This document shows positions 51,561 to 60,745 of a stretch of 64,000 nt of DNA, in pieces. Each line of letters starts with the position of its first letter. Position 1 is the first letter of the stretch. The notes below the pieces were generated by a model. The model was given only the letters and a program-made list of their open reading frames with translations, was not told the origin of the DNA and did no database searches. Position numbers and translations under genes: made by a program. The stretch comes from Dyadobacter beijingensis DSM 21582 (GTDB lineage Bacteria; Bacteroidota; Bacteroidia; Cytophagales; Spirosomataceae), in assembly GCF_000382205.1 (NCBI RefSeq), contig NZ_KB907787.1, positions 1,031,176 through 1,095,175 of the forward strand. The letters run 5' to 3'.

Positions 51561-53960
51561 ATGTTTAAAAACTATCTCAAAATCGCGTTCCGTAACCTGG
51601 TGAAGAGCAAGGGTTATTCGGCCATTAACATCGGTGGGCTGGCTGTGGGAATGGCCGTGGCCATGCTCATAGGCCTGTGGGTGTACGATGAATTCGCATT
51701 CGATCGCTACCATGAAAATTACGACCGCATTGCCAAAGTGGTGGAGCGGGGCGTGTATGAGGGTAAAAACTACGACGGCAGCCAGCATACGTCTTATCCG
51801 TTGGGCCAATACCTGCGCGAGCACCATAAGGAGGATTTCGAATATGTGATCCAGTCGTCGTTTACCGACCAGCACATTCTCGCATACAAAGACAATAAGT
51901 TTACCAAAAACGGGGGCTACATGAGTGCCGAAGTGCCGCACATGCTTACCCTGCACATGCGCCGCGGCACGCGCGACGGCCTCAAAGAACAGCATTCGAT
52001 CCTTATTTCGGAATCGGTGGCGGCGGCATTATTCGGGAATGAAAACCCGATGGACAAAATCGTGAAAATGGATAACCGCCACGATCTGAAAGTGACGGGC
52101 GTCTATGAAGACCTGCCTTACAACACGGAGTTCCGCGAGCTGACGTTCATCGCGCCGTGGGATCTGTACGTGGCCACGCAGGATTGGGTGCGCGAGGCGC
52201 GTGACAAGGAGCAGTGGAACAACAATTCCTGGCAACTGCTGACGCAAATCCGTGCCAACACGACATTTGACGGTGTTACGGCGAGGATAAAGCATATTAA
52301 AGTGCAACACACACCGGAAGCCCGGTTCCTGAAACCCGAAAGTTACCTGCTACCGATGTCGAAATGGCATTTGTACGGCACCTGGGACGACCGCGGCCAG
52401 CCCGACGCGCGCATTCGCTATGTGTGGCTTTTCGCGGTGATCGGTGCATTTGTGCTGCTGCTGGCGTCCATCAATTTTATGAACCTGAGCACCGCACGTT
52501 CCGAGAAGCGCGCCAAGGAAGTGGGTATCCGCAAGGCCGTGGGTTCGCTCCGGTCGCAGCTGATCAACCAGTTTTTCAGCGAGTCGCTGATGGTCGTGTT
52601 TTTTGCATTCATTATCGCCATTCTCATCGTGGTGCTTGCATTGCCGTTTTTCAACGAAATGGCCGACAAACGGCTCGTTTTCCCGTGGGCCAGCGCCTAT
52701 TTCTGGCTGGCGGGCATTGCGTTCTGCTTACTGACGGGCCTTTTGTCGGGCAGTTACCCGGCATTTTACCTGTCGTCCTTCCATCCGGTGAAGGTGCTCA
52801 AAGGTACATTCAGCGCAGGCAGGTTCGCGGGGGCGCCGCGCAAGGTGTTAGTGGTGCTGCAATTTACCGTTTCGGTGACGCTCATCATTGGTACGGCTAT
52901 TGTTTACAAACAAATCCAGCATGCCAAAAACCGCCCCGTCGGCTATGACAGGGAGGGGCTGATCACCATCGAGATCAATACGCCGGAGCTTTACAGCCAG
53001 TATAACCGCCTCCGCGGTGAGCTGCTGGAAACCGGCGCGGTGACGGAAATGTCAACCTCGTCGTCGCCCTCGACTTTCGTGGGTTCCAATAATGGCGGTT
53101 TCTCCTGGCCGGGCAAGGACCCGAACCTGCACGATAATTTTGGTACGATCGGCGTGAGCCATGATTTTGGTAAAACGATGGGCTGGCAGTTTATCGGAGG
53201 CCGCGATTTCTCCCGCCAGTTCTCCACCGACTCGACCGGGATGGTCATGAACGAAGCGGCCATGAAATATATGGGCTTCAAATCGCCCTCGGAAATCGTC
53301 GATCAAACCGTGAAATGGCGTGACAGGCCATTCAGAGTGGTGGGTGTGGTACGCGATATGGTAATGGGCTCGCCGTTTAGTCCGGTGCGTCCTACGGTGT
53401 TTATGGTCGATTATGGTTGGGCGAATTTCATCAATGTAAAGCTGAAACCGGGCCTGCCGCTCCGGGAATCGCTTGCGAAAGTGGGCGGCGTTTTCCGGGA
53501 AGTCAGCCCCGGCAGTCCATTCGATTACAAATTCACAGACCAGGAATATGCGCTGAAATTCGCAGCGGAAGAGCGCATTGCCACACTGGCATCGGTATTT
53601 GCGGCCTTGGCGATCCTGATCAGCTGCCTCGGGTTATTCGGGCTGGCATCATTCACGGCCGAGCAGCGGACGAAAGAAATCGGCGTCCGCAAAGTGCTGG
53701 GCGCGTCGGTGACAAACCTGTGGGCATTGCTGTCGCGGGAGTTTATTGTGTTGGTCGTCATTTCCTTTGTGATCTCTACCCCGCTGGCCTGGTATTTCCT
53801 CAATAACTGGCTTCAAAAATATGAGTACCGCACCAATATCCCGTGGTGGATCTTCGCCGGGGCGGGTGGCGGCGCATTGGCCATTACATTGATCACGGTG
53901 AGTTATCAGGCTATCAGGGCGGCATTGCTCGATCCTGTCAAGTCGCTGCGGAGCGAGTAG
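51561..53960 (+). CDS. MacB/FtsX-type ABC permease P13 (IGLW subtype)
   Basis: 799 aa. Head MFKNYLKIAFRNLVKSKGYSA. Subtype markers are VAMLIGLWVYDEFAFDRYHENYDR, TARSEKRAKEVGIRKAVGSLRSQLINQFFSES, QHAKNRPVGYDREGLI, IGVSHDFGKTMGWQFIGGRDFSRQFSTD and VVRDMVMGSPFSPVRPTVFM. In CLLAS-type position it has LLASINFMNL where most copies have LLACINFMNL. The second coupling segment is QRTKEIGVRKVLGASVTNLWALLSREF; the tail is LDPVKSLRSE. It follows a P7-like gene (P12), repeating the P7-P8 order. Confidence 0.9.
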   Translation: MFKNYLKIAFRNLVKSKGYSAINIGGLAVGMAVAMLIGLWVYDEFAFDRYHENYDRIAKVVERGVYEGKNYDGSQHTSYPLGQYLREHHKEDFEYVIQSSFTDQHILAYKDNKFTKNGGYMSAEVPHMLTLHMRRGTRDGLKEQHSILISESVAAALFGNENPMDKIVKMDNRHDLKVTGVYEDLPYNTEFRELTFIAPWDLYVATQDWVREARDKEQWNNNSWQLLTQIRANTTFDGVTARIKHIKVQHTPEARFLKPESYLLPMSKWHLYGTWDDRGQPDARIRYVWLFAVIGAFVLLLASINFMNLSTARSEKRAKEVGIRKAVGSLRSQLINQFFSESLMVVFFAFIIAILIVVLALPFFNEMADKRLVFPWASAYFWLAGIAFCLLTGLLSGSYPAFYLSSFHPVKVLKGTFSAGRFAGAPRKVLVVLQFTVSVTLIIGTAIVYKQIQHAKNRPVGYDREGLITIEINTPELYSQYNRLRGELLETGAVTEMSTSSSPSTFVGSNNGGFSWPGKDPNLHDNFGTIGVSHDFGKTMGWQFIGGRDFSRQFSTDSTGMVMNEAAMKYMGFKSPSEIVDQTVKWRDRPFRVVGVVRDMVMGSPFSPVRPTVFMVDYGWANFINVKLKPGLPLRESLAKVGGVFREVSPGSPFDYKFTDQEYALKFAAEERIATLASVFAALAILISCLGLFGLASFTAEQRTKEIGVRKVLGASVTNLWALLSREFIVLVVISFVISTPLAWYFLNNWLQKYEYRTNIPWWIFAGAGGGALAITLITVSYQAIRAALLDPVKSLRSE

Positions 53961-54009
53961 CTTTCAATCGTTAGTAGTCATTTTAGAACAGGCGTTCCAG
54001 AATAATCTT

Positions 54010-56427
54010 ATGTTTAAAAATTATCTCAAAATCGCTCTGCGTACCCTTTTGAAAAACAAAGGGTATACCGCTATTAATATCTCTGGTCTGGCGCTTGGAC
54101 TGGCTACCTGCCTGCTGATCGTGCTGTACGTGTCCGACGAGCTCAGTTACGACCAGCATCACCGCGCGGCCGACAGGCTTTTCCGCATTGCGATGACCAG
54201 TCGGGGGGAGCAATGGGCCGGCACGCCGGGACCGGTTGCCGCGGGTGTGAAAAGCGATTTCCCGGAAGTGGAATCGGTGACGCGCATCCTCAAATTTTCA
54301 GGGATCGACCGGATGCTGCTCGAAAACCGGCAGGGCGATGAGACGAAGCGATTTTACGAAACCAACGGCTATTACGCCGATTCGACGCTGTTCGATGTTT
54401 TTACCTATGATTTTAAGTATGGCGATCCGCGCACCGCGCTCGACAAGCCGAACACGCTCGTACTTTCGGAAGAAGTGGCGACCAAGCTTTTTGGCGATAC
54501 TGATCCCGTAGGTAAAGTGATCCGCGTGGGGCTGCTTTTCGGCGACTTCGATTACACCGTAACGGGCGTTTACCGCAACGACCGCAAGTCGCATATCGAT
54601 GCGCATTATTTTTTATCCATGCAAAACGGCGATATGGGCAGCTGGGTAACGGGCCAGAACAACTGGGCGATGAACAACATCTTCCATACCTACGTGAAGC
54701 TGCACAAGGGTGCGGACCCCGCCGCATTCGAGTCCAAACTGACGCCGTTCCTGGAACGCCACGGTGAAGCCGACCTGAAAGCGATGGGTATTTCGAAAGA
54801 ATTATTCATGCAGCCGGTACCTGACATTTACCTCCGATCGGCAATCGGGAACGAGCTCGCCCCGAACGGGAGCATGACTTACCTCTACATTTTCGGCTCC
54901 ATTGCCGTTTTTCTGTTGCTTATTGCCTGTATTAATTTTATGAACCTGAGCACGGCGCGCTCCGAGAAGCGGGCGCGGGAAGTCGGCGTGCGGAAGGTGA
55001 TGGGCGCCATGCGGAATGCATTGGTATTCCAGTTCCTGGGCGAGTCGATGATGCTGGCAGGTATGGCGCTAGGCATTGCGTTGCTGCTGGTGGCGCTGCT
55101 TTTGCCCTATTTCAATAACCTCACGGGTAAGGAGCTCGATATGCTCCGGGAGCCGGCATTTCTCTATTGGATTGCGGGTATTACCTTGTTTACGGGGCTG
55201 GTAGCGGGGCTTTATCCGGCATTTTACCTGTCGTCGTTCAAGCCGGTGAGTGTCCTTAAGGGGCGTATGGTGCATATCGGCTCGGCGGTAATGCTGCGGA
55301 AAGGGCTGGTAGTATTTCAATTTACAGTGTCCATCATCCTCATTCTCGGCGCGATCGTGATCGGGCAGCAGCTTTCTTTTTTGCAAAACCAGCACCTCGG
55401 TTTTAATAAGGAACAAAAACTGGTAATCCCTATCCGCAACGACAAGGCTGCAAAAAACTACCCTGCATTCCGCGAGGAAGTACTGCGGGTCCCGGGCGTC
55501 GCGGCGGCCACGAACGGCTCGGTGTATCCGGGTATTGAAAATATTGAAGACTTGCTTTTTTATGGGGAAAACAAGACGGTGCACGATGCCGTGGACGTGC
55601 ATTTCGCCACCGTCGGGGACGATTATGTGGAAACACTGGGCCTTTCGATGGTGGCCGGGCGTTCCTTCACAAAAGCATTCAGCGGTGATTCGAGCAGCAT
55701 CATCCTGAACGAAGCGGCCGTGCGGGAGCTGGGCTACGATGTGGCGACGGCCATCGGCAAGCATGTATTCTTCGAGCTGGGCGGCAAACGACGCAGTTTG
55801 CAGGTCGTAGGCGTGGTGAAGGATTTTAATTTCCACAGCCTGCACGAAGGGATCAAACCTTACGCCCTTACTACGAGCATTACCGACAAGTACCAGTATT
55901 TTATTGCCAGTATTCAAACGAAAGACTACGCCGGTGTGCTCGCATCGGTCGAAAATGCCTGGAAGCGCTTGAACCCCGGCATTCCGTTCGCCTATTCGTT
56001 TCTGGACGAGGATTTTCAGAAAAATTACCAGAAAGAGCAGCTGACGGGCAGCATTGTCGTGTATTTCACCTGCATTGCGGTCGTGATTGCCTGCCTGGGA
56101 TTATTCGGACTGGCGGCTTTCTCGGCGGAGCGGCGTACGAAGGAAATCGGTGTCCGCAAGGTACTGGGCGCTTCGGTGGGCAGCATCGTGGGCATGCTTT
56201 CGGGAGAATTTTTGTCACTGGTAGGCATCGCACTCGTCATCGCGACGCCCGTTGGGTGGGCGGGTATGCACCAATGGCTGCAAGGATTTGCCTATCAGGT
56301 GGGGATTCAGTGGTGGATTTTTCCGCTTACCGGGCTGCTGGCGGTAGCGGTAGCGCTGCTGACGGTCGGTTTTCAGAGTGTCAAAGCTGCGCTGATGAAC
56401 CCGGTGAAATCGCTGCGCAGCGAGTAG
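54010..56427 (+). CDS. MacB/FtsX-type ABC permease P14
   Basis: 805 aa. Head MFKNYLKIALRTLLKNKGYTA; TM1 GLALGLATCLLIVLYVSDELSYD. The first coupling segment is TARSEKRAREVGVRKVMGAMRNALVFQFLGES. The second periplasmic domain (DLLFYGENKTVHDAVDV, KDFNFHSLHEGIKPYAL, YSFLDEDFQKNYQKEQL) is most like P5, although the two genes are 28 kb apart. The second coupling segment is RRTKEIGVRKVLGASVGSIVGMLSGEF. The tail is MNPVKSLRSE. The C-terminal transmembrane region is unusually glycine-rich (TPVGWAGMHQWLQGF). Confidence 0.9.
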   Translation: MFKNYLKIALRTLLKNKGYTAINISGLALGLATCLLIVLYVSDELSYDQHHRAADRLFRIAMTSRGEQWAGTPGPVAAGVKSDFPEVESVTRILKFSGIDRMLLENRQGDETKRFYETNGYYADSTLFDVFTYDFKYGDPRTALDKPNTLVLSEEVATKLFGDTDPVGKVIRVGLLFGDFDYTVTGVYRNDRKSHIDAHYFLSMQNGDMGSWVTGQNNWAMNNIFHTYVKLHKGADPAAFESKLTPFLERHGEADLKAMGISKELFMQPVPDIYLRSAIGNELAPNGSMTYLYIFGSIAVFLLLIACINFMNLSTARSEKRAREVGVRKVMGAMRNALVFQFLGESMMLAGMALGIALLLVALLLPYFNNLTGKELDMLREPAFLYWIAGITLFTGLVAGLYPAFYLSSFKPVSVLKGRMVHIGSAVMLRKGLVVFQFTVSIILILGAIVIGQQLSFLQNQHLGFNKEQKLVIPIRNDKAAKNYPAFREEVLRVPGVAAATNGSVYPGIENIEDLLFYGENKTVHDAVDVHFATVGDDYVETLGLSMVAGRSFTKAFSGDSSSIILNEAAVRELGYDVATAIGKHVFFELGGKRRSLQVVGVVKDFNFHSLHEGIKPYALTTSITDKYQYFIASIQTKDYAGVLASVENAWKRLNPGIPFAYSFLDEDFQKNYQKEQLTGSIVVYFTCIAVVIACLGLFGLAAFSAERRTKEIGVRKVLGASVGSIVGMLSGEFLSLVGIALVIATPVGWAGMHQWLQGFAYQVGIQWWIFPLTGLLAVAVALLTVGFQSVKAALMNPVKSLRSE

Positions 56428-56461
56428 ATTAGGAACAAACGCAAATAAATCATCCAGGATC

Positions 56462-58831
56462 ATGCTGAAAAATTACTTCAAAATCGCATGGCGGAACCTG
56501 TTGAAAAACAAGGGGTATTCCGCTATTAACATTTGCGGGCTGTCGGTGGGGATGGCGGTGGCGGTGCTGATCGGCCTGTGGGTTTACGACGAACTGTCGT
56601 TTAACCATTACCACAAAAACCACGACCGGGTGGGGCAGGTGTGGCAATTTGTGCAGTTCGGACCGGAAAAATCACCCTACGACGTTGTACCCTTGCCGCT
56701 GGCGAATGAATTGCGCGAGAAATATCCGGACTTTGAAGCGGTAGCGAAGTCGGCTTACCGGGATGTGATTGTTACGTATGGCGACAAGATGTTTTCTAAG
56801 CCGGGGCAGTATGTGGAGCCGGCATTCACCAAAATGATGTCTGTGCGGATCGTTGCCGGCATCGATAATTTGAAGGAAGTAAATGCCGTGCTGCTATCTG
56901 AAACGTTTGCAAGGTCGCTGTTCGGAAGCGAAAGCCCGGTGAATAAGGTGTTGAAAATCAATAGCAATCGCGATGTTAAGGTGGCCGGGGTATTCCAGGA
57001 TATGCCCAATAACAGCACCTTCCGCAATACGCAGATACTGGCTCCCTGGGCGCTATGGACGGCCATGGACGCCTATGCCAAACGGACCGATACACAATGG
57101 GACGAGAATTCTTTCCAAGTCTTCGCACAGCTCCGTGAAGGCGCCGATTTCGCTGGCGTTTCGGCTAAAATCAAGGATTTACGTATGAAGCGCGAGAACC
57201 CGCCGGGGTACAAGCCGGAGTTTTTCCTTCATCCGATGAACCGCTGGCATTTATACTCCGATTTTGAAAACGGGCAGAATACGGGCGGGCTGATCACTTT
57301 CGTCTGGCTGTTCGGCATTATCGGTGTGTTCGTACTGCTGCTGGCCTGCATCAATTTCATGAACCTCAGCACGGCCCGGTCGGAAAAACGGGCCAGGGAA
57401 GTGGGCATCCGCAAGGCGATCGGGTCGCTCAAAGCACAGCTGGTGAGCCAGTTTTTCAGTGAATCGGTGCTGGTGGTATTCATTGCTTTCTGCCTGGCGC
57501 TCTTACTGGCGGGGCTCGCATTGCCGGTATTCAATCAGGTGGCCGAGAAAAAGATCGTTCTTCCGCTGACTAATCCGCTGTTCTGGCTCGCCGGGACCGT
57601 GTTTTCGCTTGCTACCGCCATGATCGCCGGCAGTTACCCGGCGCTATACCTCTCGTCGTTCCAGCCTTTGCAGGTTTTGAAAGGAACGTTCAAATCCGGA
57701 AGGTTTGCCGCATTGCCGCGGAAAGTGCTCGTCGTGACGCAGTTCACCGTTTCGGTGACGCTCATTATTGGTACCGTAGTCGTTTTCAGGCAAATCCAGC
57801 ATGCCAAAAACCGGCCTGTCGGGTATAGCAGGCAAGGATTGGTGGAGGTTGATATGAACACACCTGCATTGTATGGCCATTATAATGCATTGAAAAGCGA
57901 CCTGATGGGTACCGGTGCCGTGAGTGCCTATTCGCAATCGTCGGGCTCGGTAACGGTGCAGTATGGCGGCGTTACCAATCTCTCATGGCCCGGTAAGGCA
58001 CCGGATGCCGTGCCGCTGCTGATGTCCAACAGTATTTCGCATGACTACGGACAAACTGTCGCCTGGCAGGTAACCCAGGGCCGCGATTTTTCGCGCGCTT
58101 ACCCTACGGACTCGTCCGCGATGATCGTCAACGAATCGGCATTGTCGTTAATGGGCCTCAAAAAGCCGCTGGAATCGGTTTTGAACTGGGGCGGGAAGGA
58201 GTACCGGGTCATCGGCGTGGTGAAAGACATGGTGCGCGAGTCGCCGTTCAGCCAGATCAGCCCGGCATTTTACGTGGTAAACTACCGGAATACGAATGTG
58301 ATCAATATGCGGCTCACTCCGGATATGGGCGTGGCCGACGCGCTGGAAAAGGTGGGCGCGGTGTTCAGGAAGTATGATCCGAACAGTCCGTTTACCTACC
58401 AGTTTGTGGATACGCTGTTTGCTAAAAAATTCGCCGACGAGGAACGCATCGGCAAGCTGGCGTCTTTCTTCACGGCCCTGGCGATATTCATTTCCTGCCT
58501 CGGGCTATTCGGGCTGGCTTCTTTCGTAGCCGAGCAGCGTACGAAGGAAATCGGGATCAGGAAGGTGCTGGGCGCTTCGATCGCCAATTTGTGGCAACTG
58601 CTATCGACCGACTTTGTCGTGCTGGTGCTCGTCGCCTGTATCATTTCCGGCCCTATCGCCTGGTATTTTATGAGTGGGTGGCTGAAAAATTACTCCTACC
58701 GTACGGAAATATCATGGTGGATTTTCCTGGGCACGGCATTTGGTGCGCTGGCGATTACGTTGCTTACGGTCAGTTTCCAGGCCATTCGGGCGGCATTGAT
58801 CAACCCGGTGAAGTCGCTGAGAAGTGAGTGA
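56462..58831 (+). CDS. MacB/FtsX-type ABC permease P15 (IGLW subtype)
   Basis: 789 aa. Head MLKNYFKIAWRNLLKNKGYSA. Subtype markers are VAVLIGLWVYDELSFNHYHKNHDR, TARSEKRAREVGIRKAIGSLKAQLVSQFFSES, QHAKNRPVGYSRQGLV, SISHDYGQTVAWQVTQGRDFSRAYPTD and VVKDMVRESPFSQISPAFYV. The second coupling segment is QRTKEIGIRKVLGASIANLWQLLSTDF. The tail is INPVKSLRSE. It ends the P10-P15 run; the giant heptad repeat begins within 2 nt of its stop and separates it from the Wzi-type gene. Confidence 0.9.
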   Translation: MLKNYFKIAWRNLLKNKGYSAINICGLSVGMAVAVLIGLWVYDELSFNHYHKNHDRVGQVWQFVQFGPEKSPYDVVPLPLANELREKYPDFEAVAKSAYRDVIVTYGDKMFSKPGQYVEPAFTKMMSVRIVAGIDNLKEVNAVLLSETFARSLFGSESPVNKVLKINSNRDVKVAGVFQDMPNNSTFRNTQILAPWALWTAMDAYAKRTDTQWDENSFQVFAQLREGADFAGVSAKIKDLRMKRENPPGYKPEFFLHPMNRWHLYSDFENGQNTGGLITFVWLFGIIGVFVLLLACINFMNLSTARSEKRAREVGIRKAIGSLKAQLVSQFFSESVLVVFIAFCLALLLAGLALPVFNQVAEKKIVLPLTNPLFWLAGTVFSLATAMIAGSYPALYLSSFQPLQVLKGTFKSGRFAALPRKVLVVTQFTVSVTLIIGTVVVFRQIQHAKNRPVGYSRQGLVEVDMNTPALYGHYNALKSDLMGTGAVSAYSQSSGSVTVQYGGVTNLSWPGKAPDAVPLLMSNSISHDYGQTVAWQVTQGRDFSRAYPTDSSAMIVNESALSLMGLKKPLESVLNWGGKEYRVIGVVKDMVRESPFSQISPAFYVVNYRNTNVINMRLTPDMGVADALEKVGAVFRKYDPNSPFTYQFVDTLFAKKFADEERIGKLASFFTALAIFISCLGLFGLASFVAEQRTKEIGIRKVLGASIANLWQLLSTDFVVLVLVACIISGPIAWYFMSGWLKNYSYRTEISWWIFLGTAFGALAITLLTVSFQAIRAALINPVKSLRSE

Positions 58832-58832
58832 A

Positions 58833-59052
58833 GCGGACCGCCGACGGCTGATGGCCGACCGCCGACTGACCGCCGACCGCCGGTTGACGGCCGACGACCG
58901 ACGGCCGATCATCGGGCACGTAGGATGCCGTCAGCCGTCAGCGGTCGGCTGTCTGCCATCAGCGGTCGGCTGTCTACCATCAGCGGTCAGCCATCAACGG
59001 TCAGCGGTCAGCCGTCGGCCGTCAGTCGTCAGCGGTCAGCCATCAGCGGTCA
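58833..59052. repeat. Large heptad repeat with facing inverted arrays, locus E
   Basis: The left arm (58833-58910) is built of GCCGACS-type heptads with two short slips. After a 16-nt centre containing ATCGGGCACGTAGGAT, the right arm (58927-59052) is 18 uninterrupted heptads of consensus GCNRTCN (GCCGTCA, GCGGTCG, GCTGTCT, GCCATCA, GCGGTCA and so on). The two arms are inverted relative to each other and could form a very long imperfect hairpin. This fills most of the 318-nt gap between P15 and the Wzi-type gene. Open frames across it are artefacts of the GC-rich repeat. Confidence 0.9.
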
Positions 59053-59149
59053 CCTCCGCATTAATGTTCAGTTAAACAAGGCAAGCGGTAATACATTTTC
59101 GGCGGACTGGCTTTATCTTGCGGGGGAAACCTGATTAAACCCGATTCCC

Positions 59150-60649
59150 TTGCTTAAAACCTTTACTTTCAGTGTCGCCGCTCTTCTGATGCTTGTTTCC
59201 GGACCGCTTTGTGCCCAGAAAAGCATGGTCGTGTCCAATCTGGAAGCGAATGTGGAGGCGGGCAGCTATCTTTCTTCGAATGGTGAAACACCTTTTTGGC
59301 TGCGTACCAACCAGTTCGGCGCCGTTCCTGATCATGCCACGGCTGGTGTTCTGCAAGGCACCGCCCGACGGAATTACGTTTTTTACGACAGCCTGGCCGG
59401 CAAGCCGCGGAGGTTCGATTGGAGCGCCGGCGTGAGCCCGGTAGGGGTATATAACAAGGAAAACAAATTTGAATTCCTCCTCCCGGAGGCGCATGCGAGC
59501 GTGCGTTTCAAGCGTATGGAACTGTATGTGGGCCGTCGCCGCGAGGTAATGGGCCTGGGTGATTCCACGCTATCTTCGGGTTTTTATTCGGTGTCGGGCA
59601 ATTCGCTGCCGGTTCCCAAGGTGCAGATCGGAACGGTGGGTTTTACACCTTTGAAGTTCACGGGCAATTTCCTCGCCGTTCACGCCGGGTTTGCACACGG
59701 CTGGTTCAATACCGATTACATTCAGGGTGTGCGGCTACACCAGAAATTCCTTTACCTGCGGCTGGGAAAAAAGAAAAGCAAGCTTTACCTCGGTCTGAAC
59801 CACAATGTGATGTGGGCCGGGCATTCGGAATACCTGAAACAACATCCTGAACTGGCCGTGAACGGTGAGCTGCCGTCGTCGTGGTCCATTTACCCGAATG
59901 TGGTGCTCGCATTTACTTCCAAAAACTGGTTCGAGAAAAACGGGTACGGGGCATTCGACAGCTACCGGGTAGGCAATCACCTGGGCAGCTATGACATCGC
60001 TTTTGAGACGAAACTCAGCGATTACCGTCTTTTTATCTATCACCAGCACCCTTTCGAGGACGTTTCGAGTATGCTGTTCAAGAACATTCCGGACGGATTG
60101 TACGGCATTAACTTTAAACTGAAACCAGGTAATGTGCATAGCGGCCTTACGCTCACGCACCTCACGCTGGAATTTCTCTCCACCAGCGATCAGTCGGGTA
60201 CCGAGTTTTACATTCCCGGCAGCAAATACCAGGGCGCCGACAACTATTTTAACCATACCCAATATTCAGAGGGCTGGTCGTACAAGGGACGTACCGTGGG
60301 CACGCCGTTTATCATTCCCGGCAAGGATATGGACCAGTCGAAGCTCGTGAACCCGCGCTATTTTCCCAACAACCGCGTGCATGTATGGTACGCGGGTGCG
60401 CAGGCGAATGCGGGCCGTGCGCTCGCGCTTACGCTGCGACTTTCGTACAGCCGCAACTTCGGGACACCCGGCGCCGACTTCGATCCGCCGCGAGGCCAGT
60501 TTTCCGGTGTGCTGGGTGCGCAATATCGCCTGCCGGGCCTCCTGCCGGGCCTGAAAAATACCAGCATTCTCGCCCGCGTGGCCAGTGATCGGGGCGATAT
60601 TTTCAGCCCGCGCACAGGGGGGTATATCGGTATTCGCAAGGACTGGTAA
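59150..60649 (+). CDS. Wzi-family capsule assembly outer-membrane protein
   Basis: A 499-aa outer-membrane beta-barrel with a signal peptide (about 1-22, TFSVAALLMLVSGPLCAQ). The family look is clear: NLEANVEAGSYLSSNGETPFWLRTNQFG near the N-terminus, then VGRRREVMGLGDSTLSSGFYSVSGNSLPVPKVQIG, then YLGLNHNVMWAGHSEYL, and RDGLYGINFKL-type DGLYGINFKLK. Wzi of enterobacteria anchors capsule to the surface; many Bacteroidota proteins of this family have no known capsule link. No ATG is available in frame before the signal peptide (an in-frame TGA lies at 59132-59134), so translation probably begins at TTG 59150. It is flanked by permease genes and the giant heptad repeat. Confidence 0.82.
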   Translation: MLKTFTFSVAALLMLVSGPLCAQKSMVVSNLEANVEAGSYLSSNGETPFWLRTNQFGAVPDHATAGVLQGTARRNYVFYDSLAGKPRRFDWSAGVSPVGVYNKENKFEFLLPEAHASVRFKRMELYVGRRREVMGLGDSTLSSGFYSVSGNSLPVPKVQIGTVGFTPLKFTGNFLAVHAGFAHGWFNTDYIQGVRLHQKFLYLRLGKKKSKLYLGLNHNVMWAGHSEYLKQHPELAVNGELPSSWSIYPNVVLAFTSKNWFEKNGYGAFDSYRVGNHLGSYDIAFETKLSDYRLFIYHQHPFEDVSSMLFKNIPDGLYGINFKLKPGNVHSGLTLTHLTLEFLSTSDQSGTEFYIPGSKYQGADNYFNHTQYSEGWSYKGRTVGTPFIIPGKDMDQSKLVNPRYFPNNRVHVWYAGAQANAGRALALTLRLSYSRNFGTPGADFDPPRGQFSGVLGAQYRLPGLLPGLKNTSILARVASDRGDIFSPRTGGYIGIRKDW

Positions 60650-60654
60650 AGTGC

Positions 60655-60691
60655 TTGTCCACGGGTGGACAAGGTTGTCCGAATTCGGACA
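60655..60691. promoter_or_regulatory. Paired enhancer-like palindromes upstream of P16
   Basis: TGTCCACGGGTGGACA (60656-60671) and TGTCCGAATTCGGACA (60676-60691), both perfect 16-bp palindromes, extended by flanking T/A. Centre spacing is exactly 20 bp. The proximal centre is 64 bp before the -24 GG. These are the best-conserved pair in the window. Confidence 0.75.
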
Positions 60692-60745
60692 GTTTCTGTG
60701 CTTTTTTATCCTATAATGTATTGATTATTAATCGGTTGTTTTGCC

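Noticed and set aside
58927-59052. CRISPR array
   Set aside because: Period is 7 bp with no spacers or long direct repeats and no cas genes; it is a simple tandem repeat.
58824-59134. Two overlapping open frames of 69-83 codons across the heptad repeat
   Set aside because: Their sequence is only the translated GC-rich heptad (low-complexity Ser/Ala/Val/Arg), with no start context and no domain.
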